Source: Candidatus Hermodarchaeota archaeon (GTDB lineage: Archaea; Asgardarchaeota; Hermodarchaeia; Hermodarchaeales; Hermodarchaeaceae). Taken from it: a DNA stretch of 57,052 nt. The stretch is taken from assembly GCA_016839365.1 (NCBI GenBank), contig JAEOUH010000033.1:1-57052 (forward strand), written 5' to 3'. Made by a program: the position numbers and the translations under genes. The notes under the pieces are model-generated. The model did not search any database. It had not been told where the DNA came from and saw only the letters and a program-made list of their open reading frames with translations. Positions 27,302-36,017 of this stretch are shown piece by piece (the stretch's first letter is position 1; each line of letters opens with the position of its first letter).

Positions 27302-27441
27302 TCAGACACATCCGGTAATGTTATGCGAGAATGATTCTAATAAGAATGAGAAACATTTTCTCATCAAGTTAGAATTATTCCTGGAGTATAAAATCATAAC
27401 GGTCACTGCAACCCAAGCAACGAACCGCGAAGTGATTAAGC

Positions 27442-28158
27442 ATGGCGAAGGAAAACCCACCCGAACATTATCAAGACATAATCACCTACGAAACCCCTCC
27501 AGTGAAGATCATCCGCGACCGAGATGCCATCGACCTCTTTTACATCCCCAATTACTATATCATGATCATTGCCCTACGGCAGGCACCAATGACTGTGCGC
27601 GACCTCAAGCAGGCCTTCAAAGACTATGCTGATAGATATGGTGGCATCAAACCGATCGGGATCAAATCCATCTATCGCTACCTCAAAGCCCTCGAAGAAG
27701 CCGGTCTCGTCGTCCCAGCCGGGCAACGCGTTGTCCCTGGCAAAATGGTTAACGAAACCCTCTTCGCCCGAACTGGACAGATCTTCCTACTCTTCAATTT
27801 GAAACCCGACTGGTGGCTCACCAACGAAGGCAAGCAAATAGCTTTGCGTATCGGTAAACTAATGGCGTTCTCCTTCAACGCTAAACCCCTTCCACTGAAA
27901 GCCCTTCAAGAATTGTTCATGGAGTACGAAACGAAACGCCAAAGCGTTCTTGAAGAAATCGCTACCAAGGGCGATAGAGAAATACTCGAAATCCTTGCTG
28001 GCTCAACACTTGAAGAACATTTTCGCATCGAAGCCTATGTCGGATCCTTCGTTTCCTTCATCACTCAACCAGCATTACTCGAAAAGCTGAAAAAAATCAT
28101 GAAACCAGAAGAAAGAAAGAAGCCTGCAGCAAATTCTATTGAAGGGCCTCTTGAATAG
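27442..28158 (+). CDS. Winged-helix transcriptional regulator (PadR/ArsR-like)
   Basis: A 238-residue protein. An N-terminal winged-helix region is suggested by PMTVRDLKQAFKDYADRYG, IKSIYRYLKALEEAGLVV and the wing around VVPGKMVNETLFARTG. The C-terminal half is helical and charged, perhaps a dimerisation domain. It is a likely DNA-binding regulator of unknown targets. The 3' end overlaps the convergent E1-like gene by 23 bp. C-rich third positions set its codon use slightly apart from its neighbours (many ATC, GCC, CTC codons), a mild difference only. Confidence 0.7.
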   Translation: MAKENPPEHYQDIITYETPPVKIIRDRDAIDLFYIPNYYIMIIALRQAPMTVRDLKQAFKDYADRYGGIKPIGIKSIYRYLKALEEAGLVVPAGQRVVPGKMVNETLFARTGQIFLLFNLKPDWWLTNEGKQIALRIGKLMAFSFNAKPLPLKALQELFMEYETKRQSVLEEIATKGDREILEILAGSTLEEHFRIEAYVGSFVSFITQPALLEKLKKIMKPEERKKPAANSIEGPLE

Positions 28159-29170
28159 TTGCAAGGATTTTGTGGTAAATCTTCTCAGCATCCTTTGCCG
28201 ATTCAATACCCTTGACAAGTATATTGCCTTCTCCAACTACGCTCACTTCGACACCCTCCGCGTATTGTATCTGCACACCCATATCACTTTGAGCGATAAT
28301 GGAGAATTTCTCACGAAGCAGTTCACTTGCTCTAGGGATGTCGATAGATACCGGATTAGTAGAATGCACCAGAAAGGTCTCTTCTGTGCACAAGTCCGTG
28401 ATTTCTAGTTTGGAATCTTGCTGAAGTTCTTTAGGAATCGCCTTGATTCCGCAGACAGGGCAATTAGCATGTGACTGTAGTGGGATCGTGTCTAGCTGAA
28501 ACAGATTAATATCAAACATGAGAAGTTGATTCGCAAGCAATGGGGGCTTGCCTAGAATGAGATGAAGCACCTCTTGCACTTGGAGATTCGCGATAACCCC
28601 CAGGATAGTGGGATAGATGCCGACTGTGGCACAAGTTGGCTGATCTTCATCCACACCACCAAACACACACTCAAGACATGCAGTTTCACCAGGAAGAATA
28701 GTCGTTATGTTACCAACGCCAGCTAGGGCTCCTGCAAATACGTAGGGCACTTTCTGACGCACACAAGCTCTGTTAATGGTATATCGGGGCTTGAAACTAT
28801 CTAACCCATCTACAACCACATCCATTCCCTCAACAACTCGGTTAGCTGTAGCTTCTGTCACAGACAACGCTAATGGTTCAACGTTCACATCCGGATTGAT
28901 TTGATGCAAGCGATTGAGCGCCACCTCCACCTTTGGCTTCCCTTCATCCTCAGCTGTGTATAACAACTGTCGTTGCAGATTCGAGAGCTCCACAATATCC
29001 CGATCAACTATCCGTAATGACCCCACACCGAGTGAAGCTAATTGAAGAGCTGAAACTGAACCAAGCCCTCCAACTCCCACCACCGCCACCTTCGCTTCGC
29101 GAATCCGAAACAAACCAGCCTCCCCAATATCAGCTAGGACACGAAATCGACTATACCGATCTTCATCCAT
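28136..29170 (-). CDS. E1-like adenylyltransferase (ThiF/MoeB/HesA family) with C-terminal extension
   Basis: About 344 residues. The Rossmann ATP site is VVGVGGLGSVSALQLAS, followed by RIVDRDIVELSNLQRQ (Asp and Arg for adenylation) and DGLDSFKPRY. Two Zn Cys pairs (CLEC and CPVC) and a candidate thioester Cys in QPTCATVG are seen. Such proteins adenylate the C-terminal Gly of ThiS/MoaD/ubiquitin-like proteins. The last ~95 residues are extra and contain EVSVVGEGNILVKGIESAKDAEKI, a strand-helix unit. The start was set at ATG 29168-29170 because GGTGAG lies 6 bases upstream. No ubiquitin-like or E2 gene is adjacent, so sulfur-carrier activation is more likely than ubiquitin-type conjugation. 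Confidence 0.88.
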   Translation of the reverse strand: MDEDRYSRFRVLADIGEAGLFRIREAKVAVVGVGGLGSVSALQLASLGVGSLRIVDRDIVELSNLQRQLLYTAEDEGKPKVEVALNRLHQINPDVNVEPLALSVTEATANRVVEGMDVVVDGLDSFKPRYTINRACVRQKVPYVFAGALAGVGNITTILPGETACLECVFGGVDEDQPTCATVGIYPTILGVIANLQVQEVLHLILGKPPLLANQLLMFDINLFQLDTIPLQSHANCPVCGIKAIPKELQQDSKLEITDLCTEETFLVHSTNPVSIDIPRASELLREKFSIIAQSDMGVQIQYAEGVEVSVVGEGNILVKGIESAKDAEKIYHKILATIQEALQ

Positions 29171-29476
29171 CTTAGATCTCACCACTAACCTGAATATCTA
29201 CTAGTAAAAAGCAATTCTTGACCTTTTCCCAAATCTCAATAATGGTTAAACTCAAGCTTTAAGGAAAAGTTCAGACATCCTTGATAATTAATCCCCACTA
29301 TCCAGAAGACACTCATCATGGGTTAAAATGATACCTTAGTCATTCATTCAATAGAGGTTATGTTCTAAAATCGAACCGAATGGAGCGGATTCATTCGAGA
29401 AAAGTGCACCTTGAGCGTAAATCCGAACTGACAAGCTTCCATGCAAATATAGGAAGCCAAAACAAGTTTAGAAAAT
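29171..29476. other. 306-bp intergenic region, divergent
   Basis: The region separates the minus-strand E1-like gene from the plus-strand MBL-fold gene. No gene, RNA or clear repeat was recognised. A/T-rich elements near 29256-29268 and 29311-29330 may hold promoters for the two genes. Confidence 0.3.
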
Positions 29477-30232
29477 ATGACTCTCTCGAAACGATCCAAG
29501 ATTTTTATCGGTATTGGAGTCATCGCAGTGATTGCGGTAGTTATTCCTCTTTCTGCGTTCACATTAGTGAACCAAAACTCAATACAATTCCAATTACTCG
29601 ACGTTGCAGGAGTAAAGATTGAAGCGTATGGATTGCGTATTTATGTGGATCCCTATAACCTTCCAGAGATTTTTGGAACATTACCCGCTGATATAATTTT
29701 GATTACTCATCCTCATTTTGATCACTATCAAATAACGTCTATGGACTTGTTGCAAAAAGAAGGAACCGTGAATGTATTCCCCGAATACATGTCGGATGCA
29801 ATTGCTCTATATGATGGTGTAGGTGTCAATCCTGGTGATGAACTCGAATTCGAATCTATCCATATCACTGCATTTTTTGCCTACTACCCCTCTGATGGAC
29901 CATTCCTTACAACACACGCTAAAGAGTATAATTGGACAAGCTACATAATCAATGTTGACGGATTTACCTTCTTTCATTCTGGAGACACCCAGAATATAGA
30001 CGAATATTCCCAGTTAACTGGCACAATTGACGTGGCGCTATTATGTATAGATTGTACAGATGGAAGTGACACCGTTGACGCTCTAAATGTTATTCAACCA
30101 CGTTACTTTGTCCCAATCCATTTCACAGGACTTAGTAAACAAAACTTCATTACCTACTATGCGACATCAATCACGAACTGTATAATAGTTAATCTCGAAT
30201 ATTACCAATCATATGCCTTCCCCCGATTTTAA
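29477..30232 (+). CDS. Membrane-anchored metallo-beta-lactamase-fold hydrolase
   Basis: A 251-residue protein. An N-terminal hydrophobic segment (IFIGIGVIAVIAVVIPLSAFTL) after a basic stretch works as a signal anchor. The MBL fold follows with the metal motif THPHFDHYQ (HxHxDH), HSGDTQ and a late His in PIHFTG. The overall layout resembles UlaG/lactonase-like members. It probably acts on the outer face of the membrane; the substrate is unknown. The ATG at 29477 has no strong SD. Confidence 0.85.
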   Translation: MTLSKRSKIFIGIGVIAVIAVVIPLSAFTLVNQNSIQFQLLDVAGVKIEAYGLRIYVDPYNLPEIFGTLPADIILITHPHFDHYQITSMDLLQKEGTVNVFPEYMSDAIALYDGVGVNPGDELEFESIHITAFFAYYPSDGPFLTTHAKEYNWTSYIINVDGFTFFHSGDTQNIDEYSQLTGTIDVALLCIDCTDGSDTVDALNVIQPRYFVPIHFTGLSKQNFITYYATSITNCIIVNLEYYQSYAFPRF

Positions 30233-30262
30233 CGGAGTCTGAGTTAAGGCCTAACTAGTTTT

Positions 30263-30295
30263 CCTCAGATTCACATGATGAGCATAAACGCCACA
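30263..30295 (-). repeat. Degenerate in-frame copy of the atpK 3' end
   Basis: These 33 bases match 30344-30376, the last codons and stop of atpK, at 25 positions without gaps, offset by 81 bases (27 codons, same frame). Read on the minus strand it would encode FMLIM, a stop in place of Arg, then Ile and a stop. It looks like a decayed terminal duplication lying just behind the real stop codon. Confidence 0.4.
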
Positions 30296-30345
30296 TACGC
30301 GATGAAAATAGGTAGAACTACCAACTTACGTCCCAATCAAATATC

Positions 30346-33300
30346 TCAAATCCGCATGATCAACATAAATGACACAAGCAGGGCATAAATGGCGAGCGCT
30401 TCTGCCAGCACCACAGGTACCATTGACTTACTAAAGATTCCTGGCTTCTTCGCAATCGCGCCAATCAACCCCGCTCCAGCCCAACCAATCGCAATACCAG
30501 CCATCAATGCCCCTAACCCGACCGTTGCCGCAGCCGCCACTCCCACAAACGCCCCGATATCCGTAATCGCATCCAACCGCATTACCAACATAAACGCTGT
30601 CAACAAACCATAGATGCCTAACGCTTCGGCTAACACTACGGCGACCAAGCCTTTACTAAAAGACTCCGGCGATGACCGGATTCCCGTGCACAACGCCTCA
30701 CCCGAATACCCGATACCCAAGCCGCCTCCAATACCTGCGACCCCAATCGCCAATCCAGCACCAATGGCCAGCCACCCCTGGGCTGCAAAAGTGGCTGAAT
30801 CAATACGCATCACCACCATGAAGCCGACCAATAATCCGTAAATCCCCAACGCTTCGGCAAGGACAACGGCAACAAGCCCTTTACTGAAGGCACTCGACTC
30901 CACGGATATAGTCCGAGCCAATGCAGCGCCGGCATGGGCAATACCAAAACCGGCCCCAAAACAGGCAAAGCCTACTGCCAAAGCTGTACCTAATGCCATT
31001 AGACCTTGGGTGAGAAGTGTTACCGCATCAATCCGCATTATCAACATGAAACTCATTAACAAGCCATAAATCCCAAGCGCCTCCGCCAAGACCACACTGA
31101 CCAAGCCCTTGGAAAATACCTCAGGAGCCGTGACTAGGCTCACGCAGAGTGCAGCACCAGCTAAAGCAATGCCAATACCGCCTCCGATGGCCGCAAGTCC
31201 GATTGCTGCCCCAGCACCGATTCCGACCAATCCCTGCCCGATAGCCGTTACAGATTCCATCCTCATAAGCAGCATAAAACTTGATAGCAGTCCATAGATT
31301 CCAAGGGCCTCCGCCAACACAACAGCAACCAAACCTTTGCTGAAAATCTCTGGACGATGGACTAAGCCTTCCGATAAAGAGGAGCCACTTTTCGCGATAC
31401 CTATACCTGCACCGATAGCAGCTAAGCCGATGCTCAAAGCTGCACCAGCAGCGAGAAATCCCGGTGTGATATCGGTGACTGTGTCAATACGCATCAAGAG
31501 CATAAAACTAGCCAATAATCCGTAAATCCCGAGGGCTTCGGCTAGCACGACACTGACAAGCCCTTTACTGAAGACCTCAGGACGTGCAGCAAGGCTTCGT
31601 GATAAAGCCGCCCCAGCAAGGGCAATACCGAATCCAGCCCCAATAGCTGCCAACCCAATGGCTAGACCAGCAGATATGGCTACAATACTCTGACCAATCT
31701 GAGTCACGGAGTCGATTCGCATCAGTAACATGAAGCTTGTGAGTAATCCATAGATGCCCAACGCTTCCGCTAAAACAACACTCACCAAACCTTTACTAAA
31801 CGATTCGGGAGCGTATACGATAGTTCGTGACATGCTGGCCCCTGCACGAGCGATGCCAATACCGGCACCAAAAGCGGCAAAACCGATTGCCATACCCGCG
31901 CCAATACCAACAAGACCCTGCGCAATTCCAACTGGGTCGACACTGATCGTGTCGATTCGCATCAAAAGCATGAAACCAGCAAGCAACCCATAGATTGCTA
32001 ATGCTTCAGCAAGGACCACTCCTATGAGCCCCTTGCTGAAGATTTCTGGACGTTCAGCCAGGCTTTCTGAAAGGGCACTTCCAGCAGCAGCAATACCAAT
32101 CCCTGCACCTATACCTGCTACGCCTACAGCGACCGCCGCAGCCAAACCCATGAAGCCTTGTCCTAAGCCAGTAATTGTATCAATCCGCATAAGCAGCATA
32201 AAACTAGCCAAGAGCCCATAGATTCCGAGGGCCTCCGCCAACACGACACTGACAAGTCCCTTGCTGAAAGCTTCAGGTGCAACAACCAAAGTCCGATTTA
32301 TTGCCGAACCCGCTTGTGCGATACCATATCCTGCACCGATTGCGGCAAGTCCTATCGCTAATGCTGCCGCTAACCCCACCATGCCCTGACCAATTATGGT
32401 AACTGTTTCGATGCGCATCAGCAACATGAAACTCGCGAGCAGCCCATAGATACCAAGCGCTTCAGCTAACACGACACTGACAAGCCCTTTACTGAAGACC
32501 TCAGGTCGATCAACAAGACTGCGTGATAAGGACGCGCCTGCAGCAGCAATACCGATACCAGCACCAAATGCAGCTAATCCCACGCCCAGGGCCGCAGCAA
32601 CGGCAATCAACCCTTGGGCATCGACAGCGACAGTATCAATCCGCATCAGGAGCATGAAACTTGCCAAGAGCCCATAGATGCCCAACGCTTCCGCTAAAAC
32701 AACACTCACCAAACCTTTACTAAACGATTCAGGAGCTTCCACCAGAGCCTTACTCAGTGCGCCACCGGCAGCCGCGATGCCGATACCTGCACCTAGACCT
32801 GCAATACCCACGGCAAGTCCTGCACCAATCCCCACGAGCCCCTGAGTAACAAGGGTTGATGTTTCAATGCGCATCAGCAACATGAAACTCGCGAGCAGCC
32901 CATAGATACCAAGCGCTTCAGCTAACACGACACTGACAAGCCCTTTACTGAAGACCTCTGGTCGCTTCGTTAGGCTCTCAGACAAAGAGGCTCCACTCTT
33001 TGCAATACCAATACCTGCGCCTAAGGCGGCTAGACCTACTCCTAATGCAGCTGCAATCGCTATTAATCCTTGACCAAGAAATGTCACGGATTCGATACGC
33101 ATCAAAAGCATGAAACTAGCCAGAAGCCCGTAAATTCCCAAAGCTTCGGCTAACACGACGCCGACAAGTCCCTTACTAAAGGATTCAGGGGCAATAACCA
33201 GGGCCTTATTGAGCGCAGCGCCAGTTTGGGAGATGCCAATTCCAGCACCTAGTGCAGCGAGGCCAATCCCGAGTCCAGCCGCAATTGCTACCAATCCCTG

Positions 33301-33786
33301 CCCAATGTTAGTGGCGGACTCGATACGCATCAGGAGCATAAAACTGGTCAATAACCCATAGATCGCTAAAGCCTCTGCGAGCACCACGGACACTAGTGCT
33401 TTGCTAAAGGTTTGGGGTGCAGCTGCGGTACTGGTTGCCATGGCGCTTCCTGCTTTCGCTATGCCGATGCCAGCACCTATGCAGGAGAGGCCAATTGCTA
33501 GTCCTGCACCGAGGGCAACCAGTCCTTGTGCCTCATTGGTGATGGCGCCTATCCGCATCAGGAGCATGAAACTTGCGAGCAGACCATAGATCGCTAATGC
33601 TTCCGCGAGAACAACGGTGATCATGCTCTTGCTGAAGGATTCGGGTTTCTCGGCGACGGCACTCACCATGGCGCTTCCGCTGAATCCGATGCCAATTGCG
33701 GCGCCAGCTGCTCCAAGCCCTGCCGCAAGCACAGCACCGAATGCTGTGAAGACTTGTCCAATGTTAAGGAGGACTGCTTGAAGCAT
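30346..33786 (-). CDS. atpK: Giant A/V-type ATP synthase proteolipid (subunit K/c) with 15 fused hairpins
   Basis: A single 1146-residue membrane protein built from 15 tandem copies of a ~76-residue two-helix hairpin (30 TM helices). Each copy has a Gly/Ala-rich first helix (such as GLAALGAGIGIAKSG), a loop (RPEVFSKG or APESFSKG) and a second helix with VVLAEALGIYGLL. The ion-binding Glu is kept in all 15: near 62, 138, 214, 290, 366, 442, 518, 594, 674, 750, 826, 902, 978, 1054 and 1129. Ordinary archaeal K has one or two hairpins; Methanopyrus is known for 13. The protein may form the whole rotor ring. AEALGIYGLL resembles the H+-type site of eukaryotic c subunits. A 4-residue insertion follows hairpin 8. 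It is encoded 15 bp downstream of subunit I. Confidence 0.97.
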   Translation of the reverse strand: MLQAVLLNIGQVFTAFGAVLAAGLGAAGAAIGIGFSGSAMVSAVAEKPESFSKSMITVVLAEALAIYGLLASFMLLMRIGAITNEAQGLVALGAGLAIGLSCIGAGIGIAKAGSAMATSTAAAPQTFSKALVSVVLAEALAIYGLLTSFMLLMRIESATNIGQGLVAIAAGLGIGLAALGAGIGISQTGAALNKALVIAPESFSKGLVGVVLAEALGIYGLLASFMLLMRIESVTFLGQGLIAIAAALGVGLAALGAGIGIAKSGASLSESLTKRPEVFSKGLVSVVLAEALGIYGLLASFMLLMRIETSTLVTQGLVGIGAGLAVGIAGLGAGIGIAAAGGALSKALVEAPESFSKGLVSVVLAEALGIYGLLASFMLLMRIDTVAVDAQGLIAVAAALGVGLAAFGAGIGIAAAGASLSRSLVDRPEVFSKGLVSVVLAEALGIYGLLASFMLLMRIETVTIIGQGMVGLAAALAIGLAAIGAGYGIAQAGSAINRTLVVAPEAFSKGLVSVVLAEALGIYGLLASFMLLMRIDTITGLGQGFMGLAAAVAVGVAGIGAGIGIAAAGSALSESLAERPEIFSKGLIGVVLAEALAIYGLLAGFMLLMRIDTISVDPVGIAQGLVGIGAGMAIGFAAFGAGIGIARAGASMSRTIVYAPESFSKGLVSVVLAEALGIYGLLTSFMLLMRIDSVTQIGQSIVAISAGLAIGLAAIGAGFGIALAGAALSRSLAARPEVFSKGLVSVVLAEALGIYGLLASFMLLMRIDTVTDITPGFLAAGAALSIGLAAIGAGIGIAKSGSSLSEGLVHRPEIFSKGLVAVVLAEALGIYGLLSSFMLLMRMESVTAIGQGLVGIGAGAAIGLAAIGGGIGIALAGAALCVSLVTAPEVFSKGLVSVVLAEALGIYGLLMSFMLIMRIDAVTLLTQGLMALGTALAVGFACFGAGFGIAHAGAALARTISVESSAFSKGLVAVVLAEALGIYGLLVGFMVVMRIDSATFAAQGWLAIGAGLAIGVAGIGGGLGIGYSGEALCTGIRSSPESFSKGLVAVVLAEALGIYGLLTAFMLVMRLDAITDIGAFVGVAAAATVGLGALMAGIAIGWAGAGLIGAIAKKPGIFSKSMVPVVLAEALAIYALLVSFMLIMRI
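31748..31806 (-). repeat. 59-bp exact repeat inside atpK (copy A of pair 2)
   Basis: The segment is identical over 59 bases to 32672-32730, offset 924 bases, equal to four hairpin units plus the 12 bases of the 4-residue insertion. Exact silent-site identity between distant units suggests recent gene conversion or unequal recombination. Confidence 0.85.
32411..32502 (-). repeat. 92-bp exact repeat inside atpK (copy A of pair 1)
   Basis: The segment is identical over 92 bases to 32867-32958, offset 456 bases (exactly two 228-base units). Other units encoding the same residues differ at many silent sites, so this identity is recent. Confidence 0.88.
32672..32730 (-). repeat. 59-bp exact repeat inside atpK (copy B of pair 2)
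   Basis: Partner of 31748-31806. Confidence 0.85.
32867..32958 (-). repeat. 92-bp exact repeat inside atpK (copy B of pair 1)
   Basis: Partner of 32411-32502. Confidence 0.88.
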
Positions 33787-33801
33787 TTTTGGTCACAGTG
33801 G

Positions 33802-35745
33802 TTATGTGGATGTGATGATCCAGTTTTCCCGAAACCGGAGTGGTTGATAGTCATAACCGGTGCCGGCATAGAATTTCAAGAACGCTTCCACCCAGTGGAG
33901 ACGTAGGGTGTGAATGAATGAGAGCAACCCCTCCATGAGGAGGACGAAGACGGTGCCAAGGATGAGCATGGCGACGAACATGACCAATGTCATGATGCCC
34001 CCTGTAGAGAGTTGGTAGATGATTGTATTGATTTCTGCTGCCACGATGCCGCCAAGGAAGAGGAAGGTTTTAGCGAAGCCGGCGTGGGCCATGTTGAGGG
34101 CGAGAATCCGGGAGTAGCTGATGGTGTTACTGATGCTTTCAATGAGGTGTTCAAGGCCTTCCATGAAGCCGTCCATGAAGCCGAAGAAAACCATCCCACC
34201 TACGAACATTATGATGGCGGGTAAGATGAGGAATAAGACCATTTCCACGATTGGCCACATCATGAAATTGATGCCAAATTGGAAGATCATGTAGGCAAGG
34301 CCCCAAAGGAAGAAGAGCCAGATGATAGGGCCGAAAATGGCGTGCTTCAAATCACGGTGTCGAAGTTTGTTGATGGCGGAGAAGCCGATGGCGATGCTGA
34401 GGTGAATAAATCCAATCATGATACTCAGGACGAATAATATCCATGTGGGGCTGGCGACAGTGGCGGGTAGGTGCTCTGGCATTTCAAACGCACTGAACCA
34501 GATGGGGGTGGTATGACCGTGTGCAGGGTCGAGAATCCAGGCATTATAGGGGCTGAGTGGATCGAGGAACCAATTGACGCCTCCATCGAAGTCAAAGAAC
34601 TGGAAAAGGGCGAGCAGACCGTTTTTCATGCCTTCACCAAAGGGCGAGTACTTTAGCGCTTGATACACATAAACCCCGTTGAGTTGTAGTCCCGTGATGT
34701 CAATCCCCATGAACTCGCCGTATAAGACACCAAAAAAGATCGATGCTAAGGCGATAACCATAATCATCCCAGAACCCTGAATGAAGTAATTAACCATCTC
34801 ACCCGCGTCGACCTTACGGCGTTTCGCAATGAAACCGAGGGATGCAAACAGGAAGAGTAAAATCCCGTGACCAATGTCGCCGAACATGAGCCCAAATATG
34901 ATTGGGAAGCCGAGGGCCATGAACCAAACGGGATCGATTTCGGTGTGGTTCGGGAACCCAAAGGCGTTGGTGAGGTTTTGGAAGGAGCGGAGCCAGCTGG
35001 GGTTGGTCTGTTTGGTGGGTGGAGCAGTGGATTCTTCGGGTTCAATAGCGCCCTCGAGTGGTCCGGTGTCGCCTGGGTAATGACCGTGCTCGGGTTTATC
35101 GGTGTGTTCGAGAATGGTAAGGGCTATGCTTAGAGCCTTTTGTTCTTCAATCGTTTTAGTGAATTTCTTAACCTTGTTGGTTGGAATCCAGCCATACATG
35201 ATGTAGGTTCGTTTGGTTTTGCCAAAGAGCGTCTTGGTTTCTTCGAGTTTGTGTTCGCGTAGAACGAGTTCTTCCGACCCTAAAAGATCGAAACGATGTT
35301 CCTCACCGAAGGCTTTGATTTCCTTTTTTACTGCCTTTGCTGCTTTTTTATCCTCTTTGGCTTCTGCAGTTGTAAGTCTTTGAGTAAGGTCGTTATAATC
35401 ATCTTCGATGGCTTTGAGGGTTATTTCCATTTTTTGGAAATGAGTCTCATCGGGAATAGCAGGAACTTCTAATGGATCTTTGACTTTGCCTCCGCGATTA
35501 ATGTTCATTTCAGCGATGAGACTTGTAATACGTGATTGAAGATTGGAGAGGTAGTAATACCGTTCGGAAGCTTCGACAGGGGTAAGAGATTTGAGATGCT
35601 TCTTTTGGCTTTCCTTCACATCTGCGAAATGGACAACCCCAGTACTTGCAATGAAGCGTAGTGCTGCATCCATTTCGGTGTCAATGACAACAGCCGTAAG
35701 GCAACTCATTTTCGCTGGTAACATCGGAGCCAATTGAAACACCAT
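33802..35745 (-). CDS. atpI: A/V-type ATP synthase subunit I (V-type a homologue)
   Basis: A 647-residue stator subunit. The N-terminal ~300 residues are soluble, with a long coiled coil (about 95-135, EMEITLKAIEDDYNDL-type) and FGKTKRTYIMYGWIPTNKVKKF. The C-terminal half has about seven or eight helices with MFGDIGHGILLFLF and EGLEHLIESISNTISYSRILALNMAHAG. The latter carries the essential Arg of the proton half-channel (in SYSRILAL). It pairs with the K ring to conduct ions. ATG 35743-35745. It lies directly upstream of atpK, a common archaeal order (I-K), but the next genes are unrelated. Confidence 0.95.
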   Translation of the reverse strand: MVFQLAPMLPAKMSCLTAVVIDTEMDAALRFIASTGVVHFADVKESQKKHLKSLTPVEASERYYYLSNLQSRITSLIAEMNINRGGKVKDPLEVPAIPDETHFQKMEITLKAIEDDYNDLTQRLTTAEAKEDKKAAKAVKKEIKAFGEEHRFDLLGSEELVLREHKLEETKTLFGKTKRTYIMYGWIPTNKVKKFTKTIEEQKALSIALTILEHTDKPEHGHYPGDTGPLEGAIEPEESTAPPTKQTNPSWLRSFQNLTNAFGFPNHTEIDPVWFMALGFPIIFGLMFGDIGHGILLFLFASLGFIAKRRKVDAGEMVNYFIQGSGMIMVIALASIFFGVLYGEFMGIDITGLQLNGVYVYQALKYSPFGEGMKNGLLALFQFFDFDGGVNWFLDPLSPYNAWILDPAHGHTTPIWFSAFEMPEHLPATVASPTWILFVLSIMIGFIHLSIAIGFSAINKLRHRDLKHAIFGPIIWLFFLWGLAYMIFQFGINFMMWPIVEMVLFLILPAIIMFVGGMVFFGFMDGFMEGLEHLIESISNTISYSRILALNMAHAGFAKTFLFLGGIVAAEINTIIYQLSTGGIMTLVMFVAMLILGTVFVLLMEGLLSFIHTLRLHWVEAFLKFYAGTGYDYQPLRFRENWIITST

Positions 35746-36017
35746 TAGCGTGATTTTTTGGGGGAACGGAGATACTCCAGTATCAGTGTGGGTAAAAAAG
35801 GCTTCCTCTAGTTTGGGCTCTGGTTAATTGCCAACCCATAACATTTATTACACGTCACGGATGCTGTCTGTGTTGGTGAATATCCATGGGGTATTTAGTT
35901 TGCTTCCATTAGCCCCTCGGTGACGCCAAGTTCCATCTCTTTTTCTAACATGATTACATCGAAAGTAATGATTAGGCTTAAGGCTAGAATAGGGAAGAGT
36001 AAGTGGAGGTGGATTTG

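Noticed and set aside
28136-29170. Ubiquitin-activating system (E1-E2-Ub operon)
   Set aside because: Only an E1-like gene is present; neighbours are a regulator and an MBL hydrolase.
32024-33589. Several plus-strand frames rich in Pro/Ala/Ile across atpK
   Set aside because: They recur with the hairpin periodicity and are the antisense reading of the Ala/Gly-rich helices, not genes.
30346-33786. Giant atpK as a possible assembly artefact
   Set aside because: Units differ at many positions, with one 4-residue insertion and distinct first and last hairpins, so simple stuttering is unlikely; long reads are still desirable.
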